64,000 nucleotides of DNA, from assembly GCF_900696085.1 (NCBI RefSeq), contig NZ_CAADFC020000016.1:372001-436000 (forward strand). The letters are read 5' to 3'. Below, piece after piece: positions 27,711 to 36,276 of the stretch; position 1 is the stretch's first letter; the number at the start of each line of letters is the position of its first letter. The notes under the pieces are model-generated. The model searched no databases, was not told where the DNA came from, and worked only from the letters and a program-made list of their open reading frames with translations. The translations under genes and the position numbers were made by a program. Source of the stretch: Bradyrhizobium ivorense. Its GTDB lineage: Bacteria > Pseudomonadota > Alphaproteobacteria > Rhizobiales > Xanthobacteraceae.

Positions 27711-27746
27711 GGGAGACGACCCATTAGAGCGTTGCAGCGCAAAAGG

Positions 27747-28184
27747 CTACCTCGCTCCGACGTCGTCCCGCCGCTCGGCCGGCGCCGCCCCCGCCTCTTC
27801 CTTGGCGGCCTCGTAGTTCAGCTCGATCATGACCCCGTTGGGGTCGTTGACGAAGATCTGCCAGAGGTCGCCGCCGGGAACCTGGCGCGAGTCGTATTCC
27901 ATGCCCTTGGACTCCAGCCGCTGCTTCATCCCGGCAAAGCCGTGGCTGGCGAAGGCGACATGATGGACGACGCCGGAATCCGGCTTTTGTGCCTCGTCGG
28001 TCTTGGAAATATCGACCAGATGCACCACCGCCTTGCCCTCGCTGTACATCCAGGCTCCGGGGAACGCAAAGTTCGGCCGCGGCCCCTTCTCCAGTCCGAG
28101 AACATCCTCGTAGAACCGGACCGTATCGGTGAGATTGCGGGTCCGGATGTTGAAATGATCGAGCACACCGACGCTCATGCCCAT
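27747..28184 (-). CDS. VOC family protein (glyoxalase-like)
   Basis: A 145-residue vicinal-oxygen-chelate protein. It begins MGMSVGVLDHFNIRTRNLTD and ends in the FVNDPNGVMIELNY strand, with a central VVHHVAFA. His and Glu positions match metal ligands of the fold. The start at 28184 has gggag 8 bases upstream; an ATG two codons later is possible. The substrate is unknown. Confidence 0.87.
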   Translation of the reverse strand: MGMSVGVLDHFNIRTRNLTDTVRFYEDVLGLEKGPRPNFAFPGAWMYSEGKAVVHLVDISKTDEAQKPDSGVVHHVAFASHGFAGMKQRLESKGMEYDSRQVPGGDLWQIFVNDPNGVMIELNYEAAKEEAGAAPAERRDDVGAR

Positions 28185-28384
28185 GCGAAACACTCCCTTT
28201 TTTGTGAAGTTCTTTGAAGGCCTTCGGTGAGCCGATCCTAGCACAAAAGCTGGACCTGCCATCCCACGAAGCCGTTGCCCTCCGCTGCACAGGGGGTATG
28301 GTGCGGCTCCCCTCCATGAAAGAAATGCCCTGCCCGCCCTAGGGTTGCGGGGCGATCATCAAGGCAAACCATAAGGTAGCAGAC

Positions 28385-29257
28385 ATGGCTAAAGTCGCTT
28401 TTCTCGGTCTCGGCGTGATGGGTTTCCCGATGGCGGGCCATCTCGTTAAAAAGGGCGGCCATGAGGTCACCGTGTACAACCGGACCGCGGCGAAGGCGAA
28501 GGATTGGGCCGACAAGTTCGGCGGCAAGACCGCAGGCACGCCGAAGGCCGCCGCCGAGGGCCAGGATTTCGTGATGTGCTGCGTCGGCAATGACAACGAT
28601 CTGCGCGCGGTCACGATCGGTCCCGACGGCGCCTTCGCCGGCATGAAGAAGGGCGCGACCTTCGTCGACCACACCACCGCCTCCGCCGAGGTCGCCCGCG
28701 AGCTCGATGCCGCCGCGACCAAGGCCGGCTTCAAGTTCGTCGACGCGCCGGTGTCCGGCGGCCAGGCCGGCGCCGAGAACGGCGTGCTGACGGTGATGTG
28801 CGGCGGCACCGAAGACGCCTATGCCGGCGCCGAGCCGATCATCAACAGCGCCTATGCGCGGATGTGCAAGCTGCTTGGACCCGCCGGCTCCGGCCAGCTG
28901 ACCAAGATGGTCAACCAGATCTGCATCGCCGGCCTGGTGCAGGGCCTCTCCGAGGGCATCCACTTCGCCAAGAAGAGCGGCCTCGACGTGACAGCGGTGA
29001 TCGAAACCATCTCCAAGGGCGCGGCGCAGTCCTGGCAGATGGAGAACCGCTACAAGGCCATGAACGAGGGCAAGTACGATTTCGGCTTCGCGGTCGAATG
29101 GATGCGCAAGGATCTCTCGATCTCGCTGGCCGAAGCCCGCCGCAACGGCGCCACGCTCCCGGTCACCGCGCTGGTCGACCAGTTCTACGCCGAGGTCGAG
29201 AAGATGGGAGGCAAGCGCTGGGATACGTCGAGCCTGATGGCCCGGCTGCAGCGGTAA
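28385..29257 (+). CDS. 3-hydroxyisobutyrate dehydrogenase-family NAD(P)-dependent oxidoreductase
   Basis: A 290-residue beta-hydroxyacid dehydrogenase. The N-terminal NAD(P) motif is VAFLGLGVMGFPMAGHL, the substrate-binding signature is DAPVSGGQAGAENG, and the catalytic Lys lies in GSGQLTKMVNQICIAG. Family members act on 3-hydroxyisobutyrate, tartronate semialdehyde or succinic semialdehyde; which one applies cannot be decided here. It is divergent from the VOC gene. Confidence 0.9.
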   Translation: MAKVAFLGLGVMGFPMAGHLVKKGGHEVTVYNRTAAKAKDWADKFGGKTAGTPKAAAEGQDFVMCCVGNDNDLRAVTIGPDGAFAGMKKGATFVDHTTASAEVARELDAAATKAGFKFVDAPVSGGQAGAENGVLTVMCGGTEDAYAGAEPIINSAYARMCKLLGPAGSGQLTKMVNQICIAGLVQGLSEGIHFAKKSGLDVTAVIETISKGAAQSWQMENRYKAMNEGKYDFGFAVEWMRKDLSISLAEARRNGATLPVTALVDQFYAEVEKMGGKRWDTSSLMARLQR

Positions 29258-29296
29258 CTCGCTCGCAGTTCGGCCGGCCGTCATCCTTCAGAATTC

Positions 29297-29335
29297 GTCA
29301 TGCCCGGGCTTGTCCCGGGCATCCACGTCTTTGGA
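29297..29335. repeat. Short palindromic repeat
   Basis: gtcatgcccgggcttgtccc followed by gggcatccacgtctttgg contains the hairpin atgcccggg/cccgggcat. It lies after the dehydrogenase stop and resembles the other dispersed hairpins; it may end that transcript. Confidence 0.5.
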
Positions 29336-29374
29336 TTCCCGTGCAAGCGGGGCGAGGTATTCGAAACCGTTAAT

Positions 29375-29390
29375 TTAACCCCCCATTAAC
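29375..29390. promoter_or_regulatory. CtrA box (TTAA-N7-TTAAC)
   Basis: TTAA, CCCCCCA, TTAAC is an exact CtrA consensus, extended by GAG as at 18650. Further half-sites TTAA occur just upstream (29370) and as TTAA-N8-TTAA at 29407-29422. It is located 100 bp before the histidine kinase start. Confidence 0.7.
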
Positions 29391-29489
29391 GAGTTTCTTT
29401 AGCTCTTTAAGTCATCGCTTAATGATTTGGCGTCACAGATAGACAATGCAAAAGGCCCGCGCGGTTCGCGGGCAGGATTTGTGTTGTTT

Positions 29490-31097
29490 ATGAGTGATCC
29501 CGCAGAAAAGCCTGAAGTTGTAGCGCTTCCGGCAGGACCTCAACTGGCCGCTCCGGTGAGCAGCCGGCGTGCCGCTGCACAGCGGGTGCGTGAGGCGCGC
29601 GATCGGTTAACGTCAACCAGTGGAACCCGCCTGGCGTTCGACGCCGAGCTGCTCCGGCAATACGCCCAGACCCGGATATCGGCCTCCTACGTCGTCATGC
29701 TGCTGGTGGTGGCGACCGGCGTGCTGTTCGGCCTGCTCTGGATGCAGCCGATCATCGCCGCTGCCTGGACGGTCGGCATGCTCTGCGTCCATGCCGCGAT
29801 CATTCGCAGCTGTTCCCGCTTCCTCGCCGAGCAGCCCTCGGTCGCGATGACCCGCAAATGGCGCACCCGCTTCGTGCTGCTCGACCTGCTCTACGGGCTG
29901 TGCTGGACCGCGATCCTGATCCACCCCGCCGGCCGCGATCTCGCCTCCAACACGCTGATGATGTTTTTGATGCTGCTGGTGATCGCGGTCTCCAGCATGC
30001 TGGCGGCGAGCCTGCCGATCGCGGCGCTCGCGGCCACCGTCCCGGTGACGGTGGCGATCGCGCTCGACCTCGTGCTGTCCGGCTCGTTCGACAATTACGT
30101 GCTGGCGCTGCTCGCGCTGGCCGCCGAAGGCTATTTTGCGCTGCTGGCGCACCGCCTGCACTCGACCACGCTGGCGACGCTGGAGGCGCGCGCCGAGAAG
30201 GATGCGCTGATCGGCGAGCTCGAGCAGGCCAAGGCGATCTCCGACGAGGCGCGGCACCGTGCCGAATCCGCCAATGTCGCCAAATCGCGCTTCCTCGCCC
30301 AGATGAGCCACGAGCTGCGCACGCCGCTGAACGCGATCCTCGGCTTCTCCGAGGTGATGAAGAGCGAGATCTTCGGCGCCCATGCGGTCGCGGTCTACAA
30401 GGAATATTCCGCCGACATCCATAATTCCGGCGTGCACCTGCTCAATCTGATCAACGAGATCCTCGATCTGTCGCGGATCGAGGCCGGCCGCTACGAGCTG
30501 AACGAAGAGGCGGTGGCGCTGGTGCATGTGGTCGCCGACTGCCACCATCTGTTAAAGCTGCGCGCCTCGAGCCGCGGCATCACCATCCACGAGGTGTTCG
30601 AGCACGGCATGCCCAGGATCTGGGGCGACGAGCGCGCGGTGCGCCAGGTCGTGCTCAATCTGCTCTCGAACTCGATCAAGTTCACCCCGCAGGGCGGCGA
30701 GATCTGGCTGAAGGTCGGCTGGACCGCGTCCGGCGGGCAGTATCTCAGCGTCAAGGACACCGGCAGCGGCATCGCCGAGGACGAGATCCCGGTGGTGCTG
30801 GCCTCGTTCGGCCAGGGCTCCAACTCGATCAAGTCGGCGGAACAGGGCGCGGGCCTCGGCCTGCCGATCGCCAAGAGCCTGATCGACATGCATGGCGGCA
30901 CGTTCACGCTGAAATCCAAGCTGCGCATCGGCACAGAGGTGATCGTCACCTTCCCGCCGGAGCGCGTGATGAGCGCGCTGGCGCCGATGGCGGAAGAAGC
31001 GCCGCCGATGCAGCCGGAACCGATCGAGACCGCGCCGACCGCCGACCGCAAGCGGGTGCGCCGCAAGTCGATCATGAGTGCCGGGACCGGGTTGTAG
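29490..31097 (+). CDS. Membrane sensor histidine kinase, PdhS/DivJ/PleC-like
   Basis: A 535-residue protein. An N-terminal cytoplasmic tail is followed by about six hydrophobic helices (residues 60-215), a short coiled coil, and a HisKA domain with SHELRTPLNAILGFSEVMKS. An HATPase domain then shows NLLSNSIKFTP, DTGSGI and GAGLGLPIAKSL. The dimerisation-phosphotransfer sequence resembles the kinases that act on the cell-fate regulator DivK in alphaproteobacteria. With a perfect CtrA box upstream, a cell-cycle role is likely but inferred. The ATG at 29490 is the best start. Confidence 0.88.
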   Translation: MSDPAEKPEVVALPAGPQLAAPVSSRRAAAQRVREARDRLTSTSGTRLAFDAELLRQYAQTRISASYVVMLLVVATGVLFGLLWMQPIIAAAWTVGMLCVHAAIIRSCSRFLAEQPSVAMTRKWRTRFVLLDLLYGLCWTAILIHPAGRDLASNTLMMFLMLLVIAVSSMLAASLPIAALAATVPVTVAIALDLVLSGSFDNYVLALLALAAEGYFALLAHRLHSTTLATLEARAEKDALIGELEQAKAISDEARHRAESANVAKSRFLAQMSHELRTPLNAILGFSEVMKSEIFGAHAVAVYKEYSADIHNSGVHLLNLINEILDLSRIEAGRYELNEEAVALVHVVADCHHLLKLRASSRGITIHEVFEHGMPRIWGDERAVRQVVLNLLSNSIKFTPQGGEIWLKVGWTASGGQYLSVKDTGSGIAEDEIPVVLASFGQGSNSIKSAEQGAGLGLPIAKSLIDMHGGTFTLKSKLRIGTEVIVTFPPERVMSALAPMAEEAPPMQPEPIETAPTADRKRVRRKSIMSAGTGL

Positions 31098-31159
31098 CGC
31101 ATGGTCCGGACGGTTCAGGCGGCTTGCGCAAGCCGCCGAAACCGTTCAACAGTTGAAGA

Positions 31160-31363
31160 ATGAGCCTCGAGACGCCGTGTATCGCAGTCTGCATGATGGA
31201 CCCCAAAACCAAGCTGTGCTTCGGATGCGGCCGCACGCTTCCGGAGATCGCGCGCTGGCACAAGATGGACAGCGCGGAACGGCTGGCGCTGATGGCCACC
31301 TTGCCGGCGCGGTTGGCGGAGGCCGGGCTCCAGCGTATCGAGCCGCGCCCGAAGCGCGCCTGA
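31160..31363 (+). CDS. DUF1289 domain-containing protein
   Basis: A 67-residue protein with the four-Cys DUF1289 pattern: TPCIAVCMMD then LCFGCGRTLPEIARW. It is probably a small metal-binding protein of unknown role. It lies 25 bp upstream of the aspartic protease gene, a common pairing that suggests an operon. Confidence 0.9.
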   Translation: MSLETPCIAVCMMDPKTKLCFGCGRTLPEIARWHKMDSAERLALMATLPARLAEAGLQRIEPRPKRA

Positions 31364-31388
31364 CCGAGACTCCCGCGGGAGGCGCGCC

Positions 31389-31961
31389 GTGAGCCGCATC
31401 CTCCTCGTCATCCTGCTGCTGATGGCGACCGCGGGCGTCGTGGTTGCCTATGGCGATCCCCAGCAGATCGCGCGCGCCAGGGAAAACATCTCGCAGATCT
31501 TCGGCCACGGCAGCGCCGGTCCCGCCCCCGCGGTGCAGATCGCGCGCAGCCAGGGCGGCGAGTTCGCCTTCCGCGCCAAGATCAACGGCGTCAGCGCGCC
31601 GATGGTGATCGACACCGGCGCGACCTCGGTGGTGCTGACCTGGGAAACCGCCAAGGCGATCGGCGTGCCGATCGAGATGCTCGAATACAATGTCGATCTC
31701 GAAACCGCCGGCGGCCACACCAAGGCGGCGCGGCTGACGCTCGACCGCCTCGCGGTCGGCAAGCTGGTCGAGAAATCGGTGCCGGCGCTGGTGGTGCAGC
31801 GCGGCCAGATGAAGACCAATCTGCTCGGCATGAGCTTTCTCGACCGGCTCGAAAGCTGGGGCGTGCGCGCCGACACGCTGCAGCTGACCGGCTATCCCGA
31901 TGTCACCGGCAGCATCAGCACCACGGGCCGCCACCGCCGTCCGCGCACCGCCGTCGACTGA
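31389..31961 (+). CDS. TIGR02281 family retropepsin-like aspartic protease
   Basis: A 190-residue single-domain aspartic protease of clan AA. One N-terminal hydrophobic anchor (ILLVILLLMATAGVVVAYG) is followed by the active-site motif MVIDTGATSVVLT and the LLGMSFLDRL region. As in retropepsins, it should work as a dimer, on the periplasmic face. The substrates are unknown. Confidence 0.9.
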   Translation: MSRILLVILLLMATAGVVVAYGDPQQIARARENISQIFGHGSAGPAPAVQIARSQGGEFAFRAKINGVSAPMVIDTGATSVVLTWETAKAIGVPIEMLEYNVDLETAGGHTKAARLTLDRLAVGKLVEKSVPALVVQRGQMKTNLLGMSFLDRLESWGVRADTLQLTGYPDVTGSISTTGRHRRPRTAVD

Positions 31962-32060
31962 GCACGTGTACCCACCTTAGACGAGCGTTGCGGTGTGGCG
32001 AGGCCGCTACAGCCATCGCCGCAGACTCGGCGCATGTTGCTTCTTCCAGGATCATGCGGG

Positions 32061-32825
32061 ATGAAGGTCATGCGGAAATTGCTTTCCGGAGTGGCGGCAC
32101 TCACCGCCTTGGCGGGCCCCGCAATCGCTGCCGATTTGCGACTTCCTATCAAAGCGCCGCCCCCCGCTGCCCCGTCATGGAACTGGACTGGCTGTCACGC
32201 CGGCGGTCACGGGGGCGGGCTGGACGCCTCAAAAAGGGACTGGATTGTGCGAACGTCCGGCGCCGCCCACGTGGGCGAGTCGCTCGGCGGCCATGACTCC
32301 AATAGCTGGATCGCCGGAGTTCAGGCCGGATGCGACTATCAGTTTGCCGGCGGCTTCGTGATCGGCCTGCAGGGCGACTACGCCTGGGCGGATGCGGTCG
32401 GTCGCCATGACAGCGCGCGCGAGGTGGGCGTGGCCTATTACAGCCGGGTGGATGCGCTGGCATCAGTCACCGGCCGCATCGGCCACAGCTTTGGTCGCTT
32501 CCTCGGATATGTGCGAGGAGGCGGCGCCTGGGAACGCAACGCGTATTGGGCAACAACCACGATTCTCGGCACAGCCTACGCGGCTCGCGCGACACACCCG
32601 GGATGGACCATCGGTATCGGCGGCGAGTACGCTTTCACGGATTATCTGTCCGCTTTCGCCGAATACAACTACTACGACTTCGCCACCAACCGGATCGCGT
32701 TCGCTCCCCAGTTGGCCGGGCTCCCGCCGGCATTCGTGGACGTGCAGGAGCGCACAAGCGTCGTGCGCGTCGGGCTCAACCTCCGATTCGGAACAATCGG
32801 AGCGCCTGTGGCGGGGAGATACTGA
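32061..32825 (+). CDS. Omp25/Omp31-type outer-membrane beta-barrel protein
   Basis: A 254-residue outer-membrane protein with a signal peptide (MKVMRKLLSGVAALTALAGP then AIAADL). It has the family opening PSWNWTGCHAGGHGGG, alternating-pattern beta strands such as FVIGLQGDYAWAD, and a terminal strand SVVRVGLNLRFG. The usual aromatic YVGG of the family after the first tryptophans is replaced here by CHAGGH. An ATG three codons later (32070) is an alternative start. Confidence 0.85.
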   Translation: MKVMRKLLSGVAALTALAGPAIAADLRLPIKAPPPAAPSWNWTGCHAGGHGGGLDASKRDWIVRTSGAAHVGESLGGHDSNSWIAGVQAGCDYQFAGGFVIGLQGDYAWADAVGRHDSAREVGVAYYSRVDALASVTGRIGHSFGRFLGYVRGGGAWERNAYWATTTILGTAYAARATHPGWTIGIGGEYAFTDYLSAFAEYNYYDFATNRIAFAPQLAGLPPAFVDVQERTSVVRVGLNLRFGTIGAPVAGRY

Positions 32826-32851
32826 GCCCCCGACCCGCCCAGATCGGCTCG

Positions 32852-33142
32852 CTACCGGTCGTCCTCGTGGATCGACGACGGATGCCGGCACAGCGGCGTG
32901 ACCTCGATCTCCATGAACTGAAACAGCGGCAGGCTCGACAGGATGTCGTGCAGCTCCTGCGCGCCTGAAACGTCGAAGATGCTGACATTGGCATAGCGCC
33001 CGGCCACCCGCCACAGATGGCGCCAGGCGCCGGAGCGTTGCAGCTCCATGGCCCTGACACGCTCGGCCTGCTTCAGCGCGTCCAGCCTTTCGGCGGGAAG
33101 ATCGTGCGGAATCCGCACATCCATCTCGACGTGGAACAGCAT
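32852..33142 (-). CDS. catC: Muconolactone delta-isomerase
   Basis: A 96-residue enzyme beginning MLFHVEMDVRIPHDLPAER, the standard N-terminus of CatC. WRVAGRYANVSIFDVSG and LFQFMEIEVTPLCRHPSS are also visible. It converts muconolactone to 3-oxoadipate enol-lactone in the ortho-cleavage pathway. It follows the monooxygenase gene by 81 bp on the same strand. The ATG at 33142 fits the family; the longer frame does not. Confidence 0.93.
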   Translation of the reverse strand: MLFHVEMDVRIPHDLPAERLDALKQAERVRAMELQRSGAWRHLWRVAGRYANVSIFDVSGAQELHDILSSLPLFQFMEIEVTPLCRHPSSIHEDDR

Positions 33143-33223
33143 GGCGAAAACTCCTTCTCCATCCAGACGGCTGGAGCCGCCACGCGATCGTGGCGGCCCC
33201 AGCACTTGAAGCGGTCGTTGAGA

Positions 33224-34801
33224 TCAGCCCTGCACCAGGCCGCGGCTGACCAGATTGATGTCGTCGGGGTTGATCAGATCCTTCGCGGTCCAGCCCGACA
33301 CGTCGTAATCGCTCATGCAGTTGCGCGCAAAATCCTGCATCGCGCCGAGGTCGCCGGTGGCGGTCGCGGCCATCAGGGTCTCGACGCGCAGGTTCTCGTA
33401 ATTGCCGGCATAGTTGCGCTCGTAGAGCTCGTGGCGTCCGCCGAACTCCGAGCCGACCGCGTCCCACAGCAGCTTTAATAGCTTGATGCGGTCGATCGCG
33501 GCATAGCCGTTGGAGCCGCGGACGAAGCGGTCGAGATAGGGCCTGATCGCCTCGCTCTCGAGATCGGCCGAGCTCGACGGCAGATAGATCAGGCCGCTCG
33601 CGACATGGCGCTCGATCAATTCCTTGATCCGCGGATAGGCCATCGGCGCGAACACGCGGTAGGCGAGCCCGTAGTTCAGATTGGGCAGGTTGAAACCGTC
33701 GGTGCCCTGCCAGGCGATCGGCGATTTCACCATCGCGTCCGCAATGCCGTGGAACAGATTGCGCCACGCGATCACCTCGCCGACCGCGGTCTGCACGCCG
33801 CGGAAATCCTTCGAGCCGGTGGCGTCGACCGCCATCGAGAACAGGCCGGCGATGAAGTCGAGCTTGACCGCAAAGCGCGTCACGCCGTGCAGGGTGAAGC
33901 GCGGCACGAAGCCCGACGCCGGGAAGAACGCGTTGATCTTGTCGATATCGCCATAGATGAAGACGTTCTCCCAGGGCACTAGCACCTTGTCGAACACCAG
34001 GATGGAATCATTTTCGTCGAAGCGGCTGGACAGCGGATAATCGAACGGCGAGCCGGTCGCGGCCGCGGTGAACTCGTAGGACGAGCGGGCGATCAGCTTG
34101 ATGCCCTTGGCGTCCATCGGCGCGGTGAAGATCAGCGCGAACGACTTGTCCTTGATCGGAATGCCGTAATGCGCGATGAAATTGTAATGCGTTAGCGCCG
34201 AGCCGGTTGCGACCACCTTGGCGCCCGACACGATCAGGCCGGCGTCGGTCTCCTTCTCGACATGCATGAAGACGTCGCGCACCTCTTCGATCGCCCGGTC
34301 GCGATCGATCGGCGGGTTGACGATGGCGTGGTTCCAGAAGTCGAGCCGCTCCTGGGTCCGCGCATACCATTTCTTGGCGTTGCCGGCGTACTCGCCATAA
34401 AAGCCCGAATTGGCGCCGAGGGTGCCGAGGAACGAGGCCTTGTAGTCCGGCGAGCGGCCCATCCAGCCGAACGCGACCTTCTGCAGTTCGGCGATCGCAT
34501 CGCGGCCGCGGATCAGATCCTCGGCGGTCCTTGAACCGAGGAAGAACGGATGGGTCAGTTGCCCGGTGCCGGTGTCGGTGAGGACGCCGATCTGATCCTT
34601 CTTCTCGTGAAAGCGGTCGTACCACCGCGCCACCATCCGCGCCGAATTGCGGAACGCCGGATGCTCGGTGACGTTCTTGACGCGCTCGCCATAGATGTAG
34701 ATTTCGCGCCCGTCCTGAATGCTCTCCAGGAATTCGGTGCCGGTGTAAACGTTGGTGGTCGACGCGGGCACATCGGCCCGCAGCGCTGCTGCAGTCGTCA
34801 T
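33224..34801 (-). CDS. HpaB/PheA1-type FADH2-dependent aromatic monooxygenase
   Basis: A 525-residue oxygenase of the 4-hydroxyphenylacetate 3-hydroxylase family. It shows the N-terminal FLESIQDGREIYIYGERVKN block and the flavin/substrate region around HYNFIAHYGIPIKDKSFALI, and has the usual length. Members hydroxylate phenols next to or para to an existing OH using FADH2 from a separate reductase. With catC, catB and a dioxygenase nearby, phenol to catechol (PheA1-like) is the favoured reaction, resorcinol or chlorophenol the alternatives. Of two starts, ATG 34801 has GGAGGA at better spacing than ATG 34807. Confidence 0.9.
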   Translation of the reverse strand: MTTAAALRADVPASTTNVYTGTEFLESIQDGREIYIYGERVKNVTEHPAFRNSARMVARWYDRFHEKKDQIGVLTDTGTGQLTHPFFLGSRTAEDLIRGRDAIAELQKVAFGWMGRSPDYKASFLGTLGANSGFYGEYAGNAKKWYARTQERLDFWNHAIVNPPIDRDRAIEEVRDVFMHVEKETDAGLIVSGAKVVATGSALTHYNFIAHYGIPIKDKSFALIFTAPMDAKGIKLIARSSYEFTAAATGSPFDYPLSSRFDENDSILVFDKVLVPWENVFIYGDIDKINAFFPASGFVPRFTLHGVTRFAVKLDFIAGLFSMAVDATGSKDFRGVQTAVGEVIAWRNLFHGIADAMVKSPIAWQGTDGFNLPNLNYGLAYRVFAPMAYPRIKELIERHVASGLIYLPSSSADLESEAIRPYLDRFVRGSNGYAAIDRIKLLKLLWDAVGSEFGGRHELYERNYAGNYENLRVETLMAATATGDLGAMQDFARNCMSDYDVSGWTAKDLINPDDINLVSRGLVQG

Positions 34802-35074
34802 GGACATATCTCCTCCGCTTGACGTCATCGGACGCGCGGGCCTGCCGCACCGGTCCGTGACCGTATCGTCACGCTCTTGCCCGGCGTGACATCGGAGCAG
34901 AAACTAGGCGCACACAATGAGCCGGTGGAAGGTATCACCCAATACCGGACAGAGCGCCGCGGCTCGCGCTATCACTTGCTGGCGCGGCGCAGACCACGAC
35001 CTTGCAGCCGACGCAACGCCGCCGCGGACAACGCATCCGCGCACGGCAAGGGAGCGAACCCAAGGGAGCAAACC
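34802..35074. promoter_or_regulatory. Divergent promoter region of the aromatic catabolic cluster
   Basis: A 273-bp region separating the minus-strand monooxygenase-catC pair from the plus-strand FAD-synthetase operon. It must hold both promoters. LysR-type T-N11-A sites are likely here, but I cannot single one out. Confidence 0.5.
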
Positions 35075-35686
35075 ATGGGCAAGGGTTTTGGCAGCGACGC
35101 TGTCGCTTTGCATCGTGCCGGGGAATTGGGCCTCCCGGCCAGCGTGGTGACGATCGGCGCGTTCGACGGCGTCCACCGCGGCCACCAGGAATTGCTGCGG
35201 CAGACCATCACTGCAGCGCAGCGGCGCGGCGTCCCTGCCGTGGTCTACACCTTCGATCCGCCGCCAAAGGTGTATTTTGGCCAGGCCGAGGCGTTGACCT
35301 CGCTCGCCGAAAAGCTCGAGCGCATCGCAACATTCGGACCCGATCACGTGATCGTCGCGGGTTTCGACCGCGTCTACGCCCGCCGCACTGCGGCCGATTT
35401 CATCGCCGAGCTGCAACGGCTGCACCCGCATGAGGTGATCGTCGGCGAGGATTTCCGCTTCGGCGCCTGCAAGAGCGGCACCGCGCGGGCGCTGCGGCAC
35501 CATTTCCATACACATGTGCTACCGTCGGTGCGGTGCAGCGCGGGTGAGATCGTGTCGAGTAGCCGGATCCGGGCGCTGCGCCGATCGGGCCTCGCCGCCG
35601 CCGCGGCAGCGCTGGAGAACTGGAAGGACGTTCTGGCGGCGCCACCGGCCAATCGCCCGTCCCAACTCGAGGTGGCCACCCCATGA
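35075..35686 (+). CDS. FAD synthetase (RibF-like FMN adenylyltransferase domain only)
   Basis: A 203-residue protein with the nucleotidyltransferase signature VVTIGAFDGVHRGHQELL and VIVGEDFRFG, and ending shortly after SSSRIRALRRSGL. This corresponds to the N-terminal half of bifunctional RibF; the riboflavin kinase domain is absent. It should make FAD from FMN and ATP. Its place at the head of an operon with a flavin reductase, opposite an FADH2-dependent monooxygenase, argues for a dedicated cofactor supply. The ATG at 35075 has agggag upstream. Confidence 0.85.
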   Translation: MGKGFGSDAVALHRAGELGLPASVVTIGAFDGVHRGHQELLRQTITAAQRRGVPAVVYTFDPPPKVYFGQAEALTSLAEKLERIATFGPDHVIVAGFDRVYARRTAADFIAELQRLHPHEVIVGEDFRFGACKSGTARALRHHFHTHVLPSVRCSAGEIVSSSRIRALRRSGLAAAAAALENWKDVLAAPPANRPSQLEVATP

Positions 35687-36207
35687 CCACGATCGATCCG
35701 CGCGCGCTGCGCAACGCCTGCGGCCAGTTCGGCACCGGCGTCACCATCATCACGACGCATTGCGAGGGCCGCGACCACGGCATGACGGCCAATGCCTTCA
35801 TGTCGGTCTCGCTCGATCCTCCGCTGGTGGCGATCTCGATCGCCAAGAGCGCGAAGATGCTGCCCAACATCCAGAAGACCAGCCGCTTTGCGGTCAGCGT
35901 GCTGGCCGAAGGCATGGAGGACCTCGCCTGGCATTTCGCCGGCAAGCCCAAGCCTGATCTCTGCGACGTCTTCGAACGGCGCAACGAGCTGCCGGTGATC
36001 GCCAACGCGGCGGCCTATTTCGTCAACGATCTCGCCCACGAGATCGCCGCGGGCGACCACACGATTTTCCTGGGCCAGGTCCGCGAGATGTCGGTGCAGC
36101 ACTGCAGAAAACCGCTGCTGTTCTTCAGCGGCCGCTTCGGCGGCCTGGCCGACCCGCACCCGGCGCGGGCGATGCTGGAGAATGCCGGCTACGAGTTCAT
36201 CTGGTGA
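35683..36207 (+). CDS. Flavin reductase (HpaC/PheA2-like)
   Basis: A 174-residue flavin:NAD(P)H reductase-like protein with FGTGVTIITTHCEGRDHGMT and ANAFMSVSLDPPLVAISI, the FMN/FAD-binding opening of the family, and ending in LLFFSGRFGGL. It would provide reduced flavin to the HpaB-type monooxygenase. It overlaps the FAD synthetase stop as ATGA, so the two are translationally coupled. Confidence 0.9.
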   Translation: MTTIDPRALRNACGQFGTGVTIITTHCEGRDHGMTANAFMSVSLDPPLVAISIAKSAKMLPNIQKTSRFAVSVLAEGMEDLAWHFAGKPKPDLCDVFERRNELPVIANAAAYFVNDLAHEIAAGDHTIFLGQVREMSVQHCRKPLLFFSGRFGGLADPHPARAMLENAGYEFIW

Positions 36208-36276
36208 GATCGTCGCAGAGTTTGCCCTGAAGTGAGAAGCCAAACCGACCAACTGCAAGAAAAGGAGGAAACCACC

